Positions 17,543 through 26,283 of a DNA stretch of 64,000 bases are shown one piece after another; within the stretch, counting starts at the first letter, position 1; every line of letters begins with the position of its first letter. The position numbers were made by a program, and so were the translations under genes. Source of the stretch: Verrucosispora sioxanthis (GTDB lineage Bacteria > Actinomycetota > Actinomycetes > Mycobacteriales > Micromonosporaceae); assembly GCF_010560025.1 (NCBI RefSeq), contig NZ_SAIY01000005.1, positions 248,001 to 312,000 on the forward strand. Reading direction: 5' to 3'. The notes beneath the pieces are model-generated. The model worked only from the letters and a program-made list of their open reading frames with translations. It was not told the origin of the DNA and searched no databases.

Positions 17543-18344
17543 GCGGCAGACAGGGAAAAGCGGCGACAGGCCACGATGGAGGCTGTGGCCATAGTCCCTC
17601 GGTCGGAGGAACTGTGGCCGGCGAGGGAATTGCCGGTAGTTGTTCATCGTCTGCTGCTGGGATGCCCGCGTTGGTCGTACTACCGGGAGACAATTCGACT
17701 GGTCGCGCCGACGGTGCTCCGTGCGCCGCCAGTCTCACCGTCCAGTTGCAGCTATCCACCGCAGTTCCACGGCCAAGCGGGTGCGCGTCCGCACCTCGAC
17801 GAGCACTGAACCCGACATCCGCTAGCGCGGACGAATATCGCGGAATGGGCACCCGAGGCGCTGCGCCTCACTCGGAGTTGTTGGCTGCCGCCGGATGGAC
17901 GCGACTGCGGAGCGGACCGGCTTCCCACCGGCCCACGCGGTACGGCAAGCACGGGTCGAGTTAGCCGGCTGGCTACGGCCGCCACGCCCGCCGAGGTGGG
18001 TTCAAACAACATGCCAAGAAGCGTCCGCCGATCCCACCAGTCCCCAGAAAATCGGAGCGGTTGGCCGGAACAGGCTCGTACGGACACTCCCTGCCACCGC
18101 ATGACCGAGAAACGCGGGATTGCCGAACAAAGCGCGACGCGCCCGGCGACGGCCGAGTCTCATGCCGCTACCCATTGCCCGCTGGGCTGCGTGGGCGTGG
18201 CATGGCCCATAACGCTGTGACCTGCGGTTGTGAGGTGGTGTGAGGAAGTGTGAGGTGCTGTCAGGTCCTTCACCCACTGCGGCGGCGTACAACGCTCCTA
18301 CGGTCTGTCTCATCAACCGCTGCGACGCCGGAGGGAGAGGGGCC
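17543..18344. other. Gene-poor stretch between KAP-TIR and BTAD-LysM genes
   Basis: About 800 bases with no convincing gene. Short open frames exist on both strands but lack ribosome sites and have compositionally biased translations. The last 110 bases before 18345 carry the 10-base tandem repeats described separately, so this stretch includes the promoter region of the following operon. Confidence 0.6.
18229..18268 (+). promoter_or_regulatory. Four 10-base tandem repeats upstream of BTAD-LysM gene
   Basis: Four consecutive 10-base units read TGTGAGGTGG, TGTGAGGAAG, TGTGAGGTGC and TGTCAGGTCC. A near-copy TGTGACCTGC lies just before at 18216. One unit per helical turn is how direct-repeat binding activators such as SARPs contact DNA (known SARP heptamers usually repeat every 11 bases). 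They lie 77 bases before the start at 18345. A binding site for a BTAD-type or other oligomeric activator is inferred. Confidence 0.55.
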
Positions 18345-21137
18345 ATGGAGAAGCGCGCCTCGACAGCAGTCGTACGCACCGCCACCGCTGCTCTTGCGCT
18401 GGCACCCCTAGCGCTGCTCTACCAGGCCGGCTGGTTCACCATCGGTGAGCTATCTACGGACCGGCTTCAGGCGTGGGTGCATCAGCCACTGACGACCGGC
18501 TTCATCACCCTGCTGGCGTATACCAGCGCCTGGCTGCTGTGGGTACTCCTCATGACTGCCGTCGCCGGTCACACTTACCGGTACCTCGCCGCCCGCCTGC
18601 GGTGGCACCTCACTTTGCACCTCCCCGGCCCCTTGCAGGCACTCGCGGCGACGCTGCTCGGTACCACCGCCGTCACCACCGCCGCCCTTCCCGCCACCGC
18701 GCACGGCCACACCGCAGCAGATACCGATCCCCCTGCGGTGACACCACCAACCTCCGACGACGCCCCGATCCGCGATACCCCGCCGGCCTGCCCTGCACCC
18801 TCCCGGCTAGGACTCGCGGTCACCTCGCCCCCGACAACCCCCGCCGTACCGACTCCAGAAACCCTGGACAGCCAAAGGGATTTCACCCGTCCCACCACCC
18901 CGCCCGCCCTCGTCCGAGGCCACACCGACGCCCGCGCCACAGATCGAAACCCCGCCAGGACCATCGACGTCACCGCCGGAGACACCCTGTGGGACCTCGC
19001 CGCCACGCACCTCGATGACGCGACCCGGTGGCGGGAGATCTACACCCTCAACCAAGGACACCCCCAGGCCAACGGCTACGCCCTCACCGACCCCGACGAG
19101 ATCCATGTCGGCTGGACCCTCGCCCTGCCCGCCCGCCAGACCACCCCAGCGCCCGACTCCGAGACCTCTGCCACCAGCGGCCCCAACGCCAGCACACCGG
19201 AGGCCACCGAGTCTGCCCCACCGACGACGCCGCCCAGCGCCACGCCAGCCCCCAGCAGTTCAGAATCGAGCCCGCTACCGCCGAGCACCACCGCACCCAG
19301 CACGCCCGACGACCAACCCGATGAGCCGACACCCGTACCCGGCACCGATACATCCCAGGACGAGCCTGACGATGCCGGGATCGCCCTGCCTACGCAGGGC
19401 TGGATGAGCCTCGGCCTGGCCGCCGCCATCGCCGCCGTCGCGACACTGCTGCGCCTGCAACGACGCCGCCGTGCCCGGCTCACCGTCGCAGCGTCTCCCA
19501 GCGTCGCGCCGCAGCCCTCCCCGATGCCGCGATCCCTGGCCGGAGTCGACATGATCGGCAGCCGCCACCTCGGCACCGGCAGCGGCGACCACCGGCCCGC
19601 CACACCGGCGGTGCCCGCACCGGTCGGTGTCGGCCCCGACGCGACCGAGATGAGCCTGTTTGACCTGCCCGGCCCCGGTATCGCTCTGCACGGTCAGGGA
19701 GCCGTCCCGGCGGCCCGTGCCATCCTCGCCGCCGTCCTGAGCACCAACGCGACCGAGACCGCCGTTCTACGGCCGGTGGTCGTCACGACCACGGGCCTGC
19801 TCGCCCGGCTTCTGCCAGAGGACGCCCCGGCGGTCGGGCTGGACCCCGACGGCACCGCCTACGACGGAGAACGACTCGTCGTGCTCGCCGACACAGCCGC
19901 CGCCATCACCCACGCCGAAGAGGAGATGATCGGCCGTAGACGGCTGCTGGACACCTTCGACGCCGACACGATCACCGACCTCAACGCCCGCAGCGATCAC
20001 GCCGAGACGCAACCGCCGTACGTGCTGCTCATCGAGTCCACCACCCGGCACGCCGCCCGCCTCGAAGCCGTCGCCGCCCACCACGCCGCCTTGGACCTGC
20101 ATTCGGTCATCCTCGGCCCGCACGACGGCATTCCCACTATCGAGATCACCGCCGAGGGCACCGTCACCGGCGACGGAGGGCACCAGGTGGCCCGGCTGTC
20201 CACTCTCGGCGCGGATGACCTCGCCGCTGTCCTCGCCATGCTCACCGACGCGCTAGCCCGTCCCGAGGCCGGCGCTGACGTCGACGACCCACGCGCCGAG
20301 ACCTTGCCCGCCGCGGTGACCGTCGAGGCGGCCGAGCCGGTGCCGGCCCAGTCCGAGGACGCGGCGGCCCTGGTCCGGCTTCGGGTGCTCGGCCCGGTCA
20401 CCGTCATCACCGACGCCGGTCCGATCGCCACCGGAATGCGCAGCGGCTCCTACACCGTGCTCGCCGTCCTGGCCGCTCACCCCGCCGGTCGCACCCTCGA
20501 CCAGCTCGCCGCCGCCCTGCACCCCGACGTCGACCCGGCCGCTGCCGTCAAACGCGTCCGCACCGACATCACCTCCGCCCGGCGGGTGCTGCGTGCCGCG
20601 ACCGGCCACGACGAGCCCATGTTCATCGTCTACGACCCTGCCACCGGCCGATACCAACTCGACCCGCAGACCGTCACCGTGGACCTCTGGCAGATGCTCA
20701 CCGCCATCGACCAGGCCACCAGCAGCGACGACGAGGCGACGACGCTCGCTGCGCTACGCCGGGCAACCGAGCTGTACGCAGGTGACTTCGCCGAAGGTCA
20801 CGACCACGCCTGGGCCACCGACTACGCCACCAGCTACCGCCACCAGATTCTCACCGCCTACGCCCGCATCGCCGAGATCCTCGAGCCCGACCACCCCGAC
20901 CAGGCCATCGCCGCCCTCGAACGCGCCGCCGACCTCGACCCCGTCAACGAGGAGCTGTACCAGCGGATCATGCGCATCCACGGCCGGCAGCAGCGCCCTG
21001 ATGCCGTACGACGCACCCTGCGCCGGCTGGAGGAACGCCTCGCCGACCTCGGCGACGCCGAACCATCACAGGCCACCCGCCGCGTCGCCGAACGCCAACT
21101 CCGACCCGTCGCCTCGGCCAATGGAGGACGGCGATGA
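18345..21137 (+). CDS. Membrane-anchored LysM and BTAD domain protein
   Basis: A 930-residue protein. Two membrane segments lie in the first 85 residues, followed by a Pro/Thr-rich part, a LysM domain (IDVTAGDTLWDLAATH...HLDD, ending in GWTLALPA) near residue 210-260, another Pro/Ser/Thr linker, a further hydrophobic helix near 360, and a C-terminal winged-helix plus BTAD region (VRLRVLGPVTVI; then TPR-like helices). LysM would bind peptidoglycan, so the protein may report cell-wall state to a DNA-binding domain. The ATG has GGAGGGAGAGG directly upstream. The stop overlaps the next gene as ATGA. Confidence 0.82.
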   Translation: MEKRASTAVVRTATAALALAPLALLYQAGWFTIGELSTDRLQAWVHQPLTTGFITLLAYTSAWLLWVLLMTAVAGHTYRYLAARLRWHLTLHLPGPLQALAATLLGTTAVTTAALPATAHGHTAADTDPPAVTPPTSDDAPIRDTPPACPAPSRLGLAVTSPPTTPAVPTPETLDSQRDFTRPTTPPALVRGHTDARATDRNPARTIDVTAGDTLWDLAATHLDDATRWREIYTLNQGHPQANGYALTDPDEIHVGWTLALPARQTTPAPDSETSATSGPNASTPEATESAPPTTPPSATPAPSSSESSPLPPSTTAPSTPDDQPDEPTPVPGTDTSQDEPDDAGIALPTQGWMSLGLAAAIAAVATLLRLQRRRRARLTVAASPSVAPQPSPMPRSLAGVDMIGSRHLGTGSGDHRPATPAVPAPVGVGPDATEMSLFDLPGPGIALHGQGAVPAARAILAAVLSTNATETAVLRPVVVTTTGLLARLLPEDAPAVGLDPDGTAYDGERLVVLADTAAAITHAEEEMIGRRRLLDTFDADTITDLNARSDHAETQPPYVLLIESTTRHAARLEAVAAHHAALDLHSVILGPHDGIPTIEITAEGTVTGDGGHQVARLSTLGADDLAAVLAMLTDALARPEAGADVDDPRAETLPAAVTVEAAEPVPAQSEDAAALVRLRVLGPVTVITDAGPIATGMRSGSYTVLAVLAAHPAGRTLDQLAAALHPDVDPAAAVKRVRTDITSARRVLRAATGHDEPMFIVYDPATGRYQLDPQTVTVDLWQMLTAIDQATSSDDEATTLAALRRATELYAGDFAEGHDHAWATDYATSYRHQILTAYARIAEILEPDHPDQAIAALERAADLDPVNEELYQRIMRIHGRQQRPDAVRRTLRRLEERLADLGDAEPSQATRRVAERQLRPVASANGGRR

Positions 21138-22027
21138 ACGAGAGTCGGCTCCAGCGAATGCAGTGGGCCGTGCGGGCGACGCTGGCCCTCGGCGTGGCCG
21201 CCTCGGTCACCGCGAACATCCTGCACGCCCAAGCGAACCCGATCTCCCAGACCATCGCGGCATGGCCGCCCCTGGCCCTCCTGATCACCGTCGAGCTGGT
21301 CACCCGCATACCCGTCTACCGCCGCGCGCTCGGCGTCATCCGGATCGTCGCCGCCTCGACCATCGCCGCCATCGCCGCCTGGATCAGCTACCACCACATG
21401 GTCGGAGTCGTCGCCCGATACGGCGAAACCGGCACTGTCCCCTACCTCCTACCGCTCTCCGTGGACGGACTGATCATCGTCGCGTCGGTCTCCCTGGTAG
21501 AACTGGCCGCCCGCCGCCGGGAAGCCGAGAAGACACCGTCGGCACCGGCCACAACGGCGACCGCATCCGCCGCCCCAGCGTCGGTGCAGCAGCCGCCGGA
21601 GCCAGGTGACGCCGGACCCGCACACCCACGTCCGGCACTTGAAGGCCAGAGCATCGACGCCGACACGCCGCGCCTCGATGTCGTACGCGAGCCCAACCAG
21701 CGCCCAGCCACCGACCGCAGCTCGGGCGACACCAGGCTCAATCACGCTCCCGACAGTGCGTTGCACGGGGATGACCTGCCCGACGTCGGAGACGACGCGG
21801 ACGAGGACGTGGATCTCGCTGCGGATCTCGTGCCGCTACTGCCCGCCGCGCGCGTCGCCCGGGACGAGCTGATCCGTGAAGGTCTCACCGTCAGCCGTGA
21901 TGCCCTCGCACGCCGGCTACGCAGCAACGGGCACTCGATCCGCAACAGCGCGGTGTCAGAGCTGCTCGCCGCCCTTCGACAGGAGACGCGATCGGTCAAC
22001 GGTTCCCGCCCCACTGCCCAGCTCTAG
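21134..22027 (+). CDS. DUF2637 membrane protein, SpdB-like
   Basis: A 297-residue protein. The N-terminal 120 residues carry four hydrophobic segments, with GETGTVPYLLPLSVDGLIIV typical of the DUF2637 family found in actinobacterial plasmids and integrative elements, where SpdB-like proteins help plasmid spread through mycelium. A charged linker follows, and the last 60 residues (VSRDALARRLRSNGHSIRN) look like a small helix-turn-helix. It is translationally coupled to the BTAD-LysM gene (ATGA). The combination of a membrane module with DNA-binding tail suggests a role in DNA spread or element control. Confidence 0.8.
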   Translation: MNESRLQRMQWAVRATLALGVAASVTANILHAQANPISQTIAAWPPLALLITVELVTRIPVYRRALGVIRIVAASTIAAIAAWISYHHMVGVVARYGETGTVPYLLPLSVDGLIIVASVSLVELAARRREAEKTPSAPATTATASAAPASVQQPPEPGDAGPAHPRPALEGQSIDADTPRLDVVREPNQRPATDRSSGDTRLNHAPDSALHGDDLPDVGDDADEDVDLAADLVPLLPAARVARDELIREGLTVSRDALARRLRSNGHSIRNSAVSELLAALRQETRSVNGSRPTAQL

Positions 22028-22181
22028 CGACCCCGGCCTCGTCGTTTGTCTTCACCACAGAGCTGTGTCCCCGGCCCGGCCCGCGATGGCGGGCGGTCTT
22101 GATCGGCGCGTGGAGGTCGGCGTGGATAGGCCGGGGTGCCCGACCGGACACCACGACGAACGCTGTTAGGAGGAACCACGC

Positions 22182-22343
22182 ATGACTGACCAGCCATCCA
22201 CGCGCCGCACTGTCGAGGTTGACGCTGACGTGTACGACGTGTTGGAGCGTACGGCCGCCAACCGAGACACCGACGTCAACGGTGTGCTGCGCTACTTGAT
22301 CGAGGTGCCGACGCCCCGGGCTTCTGCCGACGACGAGGACTGA
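22182..22343 (+). CDS. Small ribbon-helix-helix-like protein
   Basis: A 53-residue protein. RTVEVDADVYDVLERTAANR followed by VNGVLRYLI has the strand-helix-helix pattern of ribbon-helix-helix DNA-binding proteins, in which a dimer inserts a beta-ribbon into the major groove. An excellent ribosome site (AGGAGGAACC) precedes the ATG. It is 155 bases after the DUF2637 gene on the same strand. A role in copy, transfer or promoter control of the element is likely but inferred. Confidence 0.7.
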   Translation: MTDQPSTRRTVEVDADVYDVLERTAANRDTDVNGVLRYLIEVPTPRASADDED

Positions 22344-22411
22344 GTGCGCGCAAGACAGGTCGCCCGGCGCGCCATGGCGGGCCGGGCGACGCCCGTCAAC
22401 GCTTGTGCCGT

Positions 22412-23056
22412 CTACCCGGTCGAAGCGACGGCAGCGGCGAGCAGGCGTTGGGCGGTGCGCTCAGTGATGTCGAGTTGCCCGGCGAGCGTCACACCGAGCC
22501 CGCGCCGATCCTGCCCGGCGGCGTCGGCCTCGGCCAGCAGCGTGATAGCGGTGTGGAGCCGAGGGTCGTCGGCGTACGGGTGTGGTTTGCGGGCACCGGT
22601 CGTGCCGGGGGTGCGGCCGGTGGACTGCCTCCCGGTACGGGCATCCGCGACGGCCCACACCGTGCGCCGATACCACAGGCGACGGACCCGTCCGTCCGAC
22701 AGTTTCTCGATCCGGTCGGGGTGGTCGAGCAGGGTATCGGGCAGGTTGCGGTACGAGCTGTATCCGAGGACCCTCGCCGCCGCGCCCGAGCCGATGAGAT
22801 CCTCCGGGTCGCCGCGGCGGTCGACCTTTGTCAGCTCGGCGCGTTTCGCCGCCAGGTGCGCCGTGTGGAACGCCTCGATGTCGTCGAGCCAGTACCACTC
22901 CTTGCCGTCGTGCGTGAAGCCGTGTGGGAAGCCGAAGCGGGCGCGGTGGCGGTGCCAGTGGTTGACGGTGGTGTAGGCCGCGCCGGTGTGCGCGGCGACT
23001 CCGGCCCGGTCGAGGGCGGTCCGTCCGTCGATGATGCGTCGTGCCACGTCGTTCAT
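22412..23056 (-). CDS. Putative DNA-binding protein
   Basis: A 214-residue protein with two similar helix-turn-helix-like blocks (AGVAAHTGAAYTTVNHWHRH and GSGAAARVLGYSSYRNLPDT), each followed by an aromatic segment (FTHDGKEWYWLDDI; DGRVRRLWYRRTVW), and a third helical pair at the end (ITERTAQRLLAAA). This is reminiscent of excisionase or MerR-like folds. GGAGGGGAGG lies directly before the ATG. It is the last gene of the minus-strand small-gene region and converges with the plus-strand genes from the left. Excisionase or regulator functions are both possible. Confidence 0.6.
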   Translation of the reverse strand: MNDVARRIIDGRTALDRAGVAAHTGAAYTTVNHWHRHRARFGFPHGFTHDGKEWYWLDDIEAFHTAHLAAKRAELTKVDRRGDPEDLIGSGAAARVLGYSSYRNLPDTLLDHPDRIEKLSDGRVRRLWYRRTVWAVADARTGRQSTGRTPGTTGARKPHPYADDPRLHTAITLLAEADAAGQDRRGLGVTLAGQLDITERTAQRLLAAAVASTG

Positions 23057-23185
23057 CCTCCCCTCCGGCTAGCTGGGAGCGGGGCCCGCGTGACCGAGGT
23101 GGGTGTGACTCGGGCCGTAGGATCGGCCATACGCCTGTCTCGGGTAGAAGCGGCCGTGTGGTCCGCAGGTGACCCGGGTGGGCGA

Positions 23186-23234
23186 GGTGGCCGGTTGGGG
23201 TTGCGCGCACCCTCGGGTGTGCCCGCCGGCCACC
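23186..23234 (-). terminator. Long-looped hairpin after the small-gene operon
   Basis: The 9-base arm GGTGGCCGG at 23186-23194 pairs with CCGGCCACC at 23226-23234, and the loop itself is GC-rich and can fold further. It lies just after the stop of the gene at 23245 (minus strand). No U-run follows, as is usual in actinobacteria. A terminator is plausible but unproven. Confidence 0.35.
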
Positions 23235-23244
23235 GCCCACCTCG

Positions 23245-23643
23245 TTACTCCCGTGGGCGCAGTACCTTCCATGCCACGTGTGCCATGTGGTCGATGCGCA
23301 GTGCGGCCAGTTTCGCGCGGGTGGGGGGTTTGAGCGCGTCGTACACGGTCAGGATCGCGGCGGCGGTGGTCGCGTCCACCAGCACCCCGTCGATCTTGCG
23401 GCACGCGCCGCCCTTCGCCTCCCGCAGCAACTCGATCAACCGTGGGTCACCGGCTGTCGCGTCGTCGGGGAGCGCGTCGATGTCGGCCAGTCCTTCGCAG
23501 TCGGGGCAGGTCACGAGGTGCGGGTCCTCGGTGACGCGGCTCAAGGGCACGCTGTCTGTGCCGCACACTGGCCCCATCCGGCGGCGGGCCTTTGCGTGAG
23601 TGAAGGCGGGCCACCCGTGCCGCCCCGTGTTGTCGGTGGTCAT
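23245..23643 (-). CDS. Hypothetical protein with CPDC motif
   Basis: A 132-residue protein. It contains CPDC near residue 46 and an upstream Cys, compatible with zinc binding, and a helical C-terminal part (ATTAAAILTVYDALK). GGGAGAGG before the ATG supports the start. It lies 16 bases after the next minus-strand gene, in an operon-like run. I do not recognise the family; such small genes are usual cargo of actinobacterial conjugative elements. Confidence 0.6.
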   Translation of the reverse strand: MTTDNTGRHGWPAFTHAKARRRMGPVCGTDSVPLSRVTEDPHLVTCPDCEGLADIDALPDDATAGDPRLIELLREAKGGACRKIDGVLVDATTAAAILTVYDALKPPTRAKLAALRIDHMAHVAWKVLRPRE

Positions 23644-23659
23644 GTGCCTCTCCCGTCGA

Positions 23660-24304
23660 TTAGGTCCAGATGCCGAGTGGGTGGCCGGGGGCGATGCGGC
23701 CTCGGCCGGGGGCCAGGGTGTGGAACACGTCGGAGTACCTGTCGTGGAGTTGGCCCCGGGTGCGCATCAGGTGTTTGCCTCGGGTGAGCTTCGCGGGCAG
23801 GGACTCGACCACCCGGCCGATCAGCCCATACAGGTCCCGGGCCTCGACGAGGTCGGCGCACCCCTGGCACGCCGACCAGCATTCGCCCCACGCCTGGGTG
23901 AAGGCGTGCTCGGTGTCGGTGCGGCGTACCCGCGCCGCGTGGTGCCGAGACTGGTAGTCGCCCACGGCGACCACCTGGGCGGTAACTCGGCGGGCGTCGG
24001 TGACCTGGTTCGCGCACCGGTAGATCCAGGCCGCGCCGGGTGCGGAGCAGAAGTCACACTCGATGATCGGGGCGGGGATCTCGGTGAGCGGTGCGGGCTC
24101 GGGGCGGTGGTCGCTGGGCTGGCCGCGTTGCTCGGCCGCGTGCAGGTACTCGACGATCATGCCGAGGTTGTTGAAGCGGATGTTGAGCGCGCGACGGCAG
24201 CGGCGGCAGTAGAACGACTCCGGGACCGGCGCCGTGCTCACGTCGATAGCTACCGCCTCAGGGCCAGGGGCGGATTCCTCGGGGTCCGGGACGTGCGGCG
24301 CCAT
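23660..24304 (-). CDS. Hypothetical protein with two zinc-ribbon-like motifs
   Basis: A 214-residue protein. Near the N-terminus FYCRRCRRAL and then ECDFCSAPGAAWIYRC give cysteine pairs that look like zinc ribbons; a third pair (WSACQGCADLVEARDL) follows. Such cysteine-rich proteins bind nucleic acid or form protein contacts. The ATG at 24304 overlaps the upstream stop (TAATG), showing coupling. Longer readings would overlap the upstream gene. No family is recognised. Confidence 0.6.
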   Translation of the reverse strand: MAPHVPDPEESAPGPEAVAIDVSTAPVPESFYCRRCRRALNIRFNNLGMIVEYLHAAEQRGQPSDHRPEPAPLTEIPAPIIECDFCSAPGAAWIYRCANQVTDARRVTAQVVAVGDYQSRHHAARVRRTDTEHAFTQAWGECWSACQGCADLVEARDLYGLIGRVVESLPAKLTRGKHLMRTRGQLHDRYSDVFHTLAPGRGRIAPGHPLGIWT

Positions 24305-24723
24305 TACCGGCCGCCTCCATCCTGGTTGCGGGTGTGCTGCGGCCAGGCGGGGTTGGCCGGGTCGAGGGTCAGCCCGAGACGCAGGCTCGCGAGGTCGACC
24401 ACCCGCCGCAGCAGGCTCGCGGTTCCGCTGCTGAGGTCGGCGTCGTAGTCGTGGGCGATGCGGCAGGCGAAGCGCAACGCCACGCACGCGGAGGTGAGCG
24501 CGGCCTCCAGCGCGGCGCGGTCGTCCGCCCGGGTGGCTCGCCTGACCTTCGCGGCCGGGTAGGTGCGCTCGTCGCCCTTGGGGAATCGGAGGGTGTATCG
24601 GCGGGCGTAGGTGGTGTGCGGGGTGGAATAGTCGACGTCGGTGACAGTTCCGAGGCGGTACTCGACCGGGTCGGTCGGCTTGATCACCCGGGCGGTGTCG
24701 CCGTACTCCAGGGACCGGTACAT
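24304..24723 (-). CDS. Hypothetical protein
   Basis: A 139-residue protein. The N-terminal half (YGDTARVIKPTDPVEYRLGTV...) looks like a small beta-barrel, the rest is helical (AALEAALTSACVALRF). The ATG at 24723 has GGAG six bases upstream; a GTG at 24738 is also in frame. Coupled to the zinc-ribbon protein downstream. Unknown function. Confidence 0.6.
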   Translation of the reverse strand: MYRSLEYGDTARVIKPTDPVEYRLGTVTDVDYSTPHTTYARRYTLRFPKGDERTYPAAKVRRATRADDRAALEAALTSACVALRFACRIAHDYDADLSSGTASLLRRVVDLASLRLGLTLDPANPAWPQHTRNQDGGGR

Positions 24724-24748
24724 CACAACTCCGTTCACGGGGTGAGGG

Positions 24749-25081
24749 CTAGCTGGTGGGGTGGTCGACTTCGCCGCCGCCGTTGATCTCGAAGGCGATG
24801 AGGCGGTCGTCGGTTTCGGTGGTGTCGGCGTGCAGGTAGAGGTCGTCGGGGCGGCGTTTGACGCCGATGGAGACGCCGTGCACGTCGAGCACCACGTACG
24901 CGGTGCGATCCCCGGGTTCGCCGGGGTAGACGCGCAGGTTGAGCCGGGTGATTACCTCGGCGCAGACGGGGTCGATCGAGCCGAGTAGGGCGAGCGCGTC
25001 CGCGAGTTGTGGGCCGTTGAGGGTGCGTTGTCCGTCGCCGAGGCCGCCTGTGTCCTCCGGCGGATCAATCGGGGGCGTCAT
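24749..25081 (-). CDS. Hypothetical protein
   Basis: A 110-residue protein whose ATG at 25081 overlaps the stop of the upstream gene as ATGA. Sequence features: a helical start (GPQLADALALLGSIDP) and a beta-rich second half (RTAYVVLDVHGVSIGVKRR). Longer readings in the same frame upstream are low-complexity Arg/Pro and are artefacts. Unknown function; part of the element's small-gene operon. Confidence 0.55.
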   Translation of the reverse strand: MTPPIDPPEDTGGLGDGQRTLNGPQLADALALLGSIDPVCAEVITRLNLRVYPGEPGDRTAYVVLDVHGVSIGVKRRPDDLYLHADTTETDDRLIAFEINGGGEVDHPTS

Positions 25082-25545
25082 GCCGGCCGCCCCTCGTCGG
25101 TCGTCACGGGCTCGTCGCCGGGCGGATTGGGTGGGAAGGCGGGGAGGATGCTGGCGAGGGTGCTGCCATCCGGGTCGTCGGTGATGGCGGCGCAGGCGAT
25201 GAGCGCGACTGCGGCAGCGGTGGCTTGGGCCGGGGTGTAGCGCACGCGCACGGTGCGGGTGCCGTCCGGGGTGGTGGCGCGGACCTCGACCCGGCCCGGC
25301 TGCCAGGTCGCGACCGGCAGCCGCTCGTCCGGCACCGCCTTGACGGTGCCGCGCAGCGCCTCGCGAAGTGCGGCGCGCAGGTGCTCGCGGCGGCGGGCGG
25401 CAATCGCCTCCCACCTCGACGCCGCTTTCTCGTGGGCGGCGCGGTCGTCGCCGGTGGCGACCGCCGCGCGGGCGTGGAAACGCTCGGCGTTGCCGGTGGC
25501 GTGGGCGAACTCGGCAGCGAGGTCGAACAATCGGTCTGGATTCAT
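25078..25545 (-). CDS. Hypothetical protein
   Basis: A 155-residue protein: an N-terminal helical hairpin (LFDLAAEFAHATGNAERF... RWEAIAARRREHLRAALRE) and a C-terminal beta-containing portion (VEVRATTPDGTRTVRVRYTP). GGAG lies upstream of the ATG at 25545. Coupled to the gene at 25081. No family recognised. Confidence 0.55.
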   Translation of the reverse strand: MNPDRLFDLAAEFAHATGNAERFHARAAVATGDDRAAHEKAASRWEAIAARRREHLRAALREALRGTVKAVPDERLPVATWQPGRVEVRATTPDGTRTVRVRYTPAQATAAAVALIACAAITDDPDGSTLASILPAFPPNPPGDEPVTTDEGRPA

Positions 25546-25637
25546 GCGGGTACTCCGTCAGCGAGTCGAAGGGGTGTCGCCGGTGGTGCCGCGCGGCCTG
25601 GGGTCGAACCGTGGCCGCGCGGCACACGTCGCGGCGG

Positions 25638-26282
25638 TCAGGGATGGGCGGCCGGTGGCCCGTCGGCACCGTCGGCGGTGGACGGTGGCCATGCCGTCCC
25701 GCAGTCAGTGGGGAACGGTGGGGCGGCCTTCACGTGAGGTAGGCCGGGGTCGAGTTTCTGACCGGTGCGGTCGAGGCTGATCGCCCCGTACGCGGTCAGG
25801 TGCGCGCCCACGGCGAGGGCCTGCGCGCCGGTGAGCAGCACGACGAGGCGACGGCCCTGCCTGTCGTGGACGTGCAGCTCGACGTGGCCGTTGGTCAGTG
25901 GCCGGACCGGCAGGAACCGCTCGACCTGCGCGCCTTCGGGTGCCGTCGCCCAGATCGCCGAGCAGAGCTGGTCCCACTGCTCGCTGCTGAGGGCGTCCCA
26001 CTGCTCGGCGCGAGTGGTCAGGGTGGCGTGTTCGGCGTGGGTGGCGGAGTGTTCGGCCATCGCGTGGGCGACCTCGGCCGCCGCGAAGTGGGCACACACT
26101 CGGTTGGCCAGCGCAATCATCGAGGTGGCCGTCGGCGCCGGAACGTGCAGAGGCGTAGCGGCGGGCTCCGGTTCCGGCGCAGCCGCAGCGGCGGGAGAGG
26201 CGGGGACGGATGCGGTACCGGTAGCGGGGTGTCCGCCGGTACCGGGGCCGGGCGTGGTGGCCCGGCCCCAATGCCGGCCCAC
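25638..26282 (-). CDS. Hypothetical protein
   Basis: Up to 214 residues from a GTG at 26282, just after the stop of the DUF932 gene. The first 50 residues are Pro/Ala-rich. The middle is helical (MIALANRVCAHFAAAEVAHA), and the later part (ERFLPVRPLTNGHVELHVHD, RRLVVLLTGAQALAVGAHL) resembles the segment of the previous gene and may share a fold. The true start may be further downstream. Unknown function. Confidence 0.5.
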   Translation of the reverse strand: MGRHWGRATTPGPGTGGHPATGTASVPASPAAAAAPEPEPAATPLHVPAPTATSMIALANRVCAHFAAAEVAHAMAEHSATHAEHATLTTRAEQWDALSSEQWDQLCSAIWATAPEGAQVERFLPVRPLTNGHVELHVHDRQGRRLVVLLTGAQALAVGAHLTAYGAISLDRTGQKLDPGLPHVKAAPPFPTDCGTAWPPSTADGADGPPAAHP

Positions 26283-26283
26283 C

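Noticed and set aside
13572..21137. BTAD proteins as pathway regulators of an antibiotic gene cluster
   Set aside because: They have membrane segments and sit with conjugation-type genes; no biosynthetic core enzymes are nearby.
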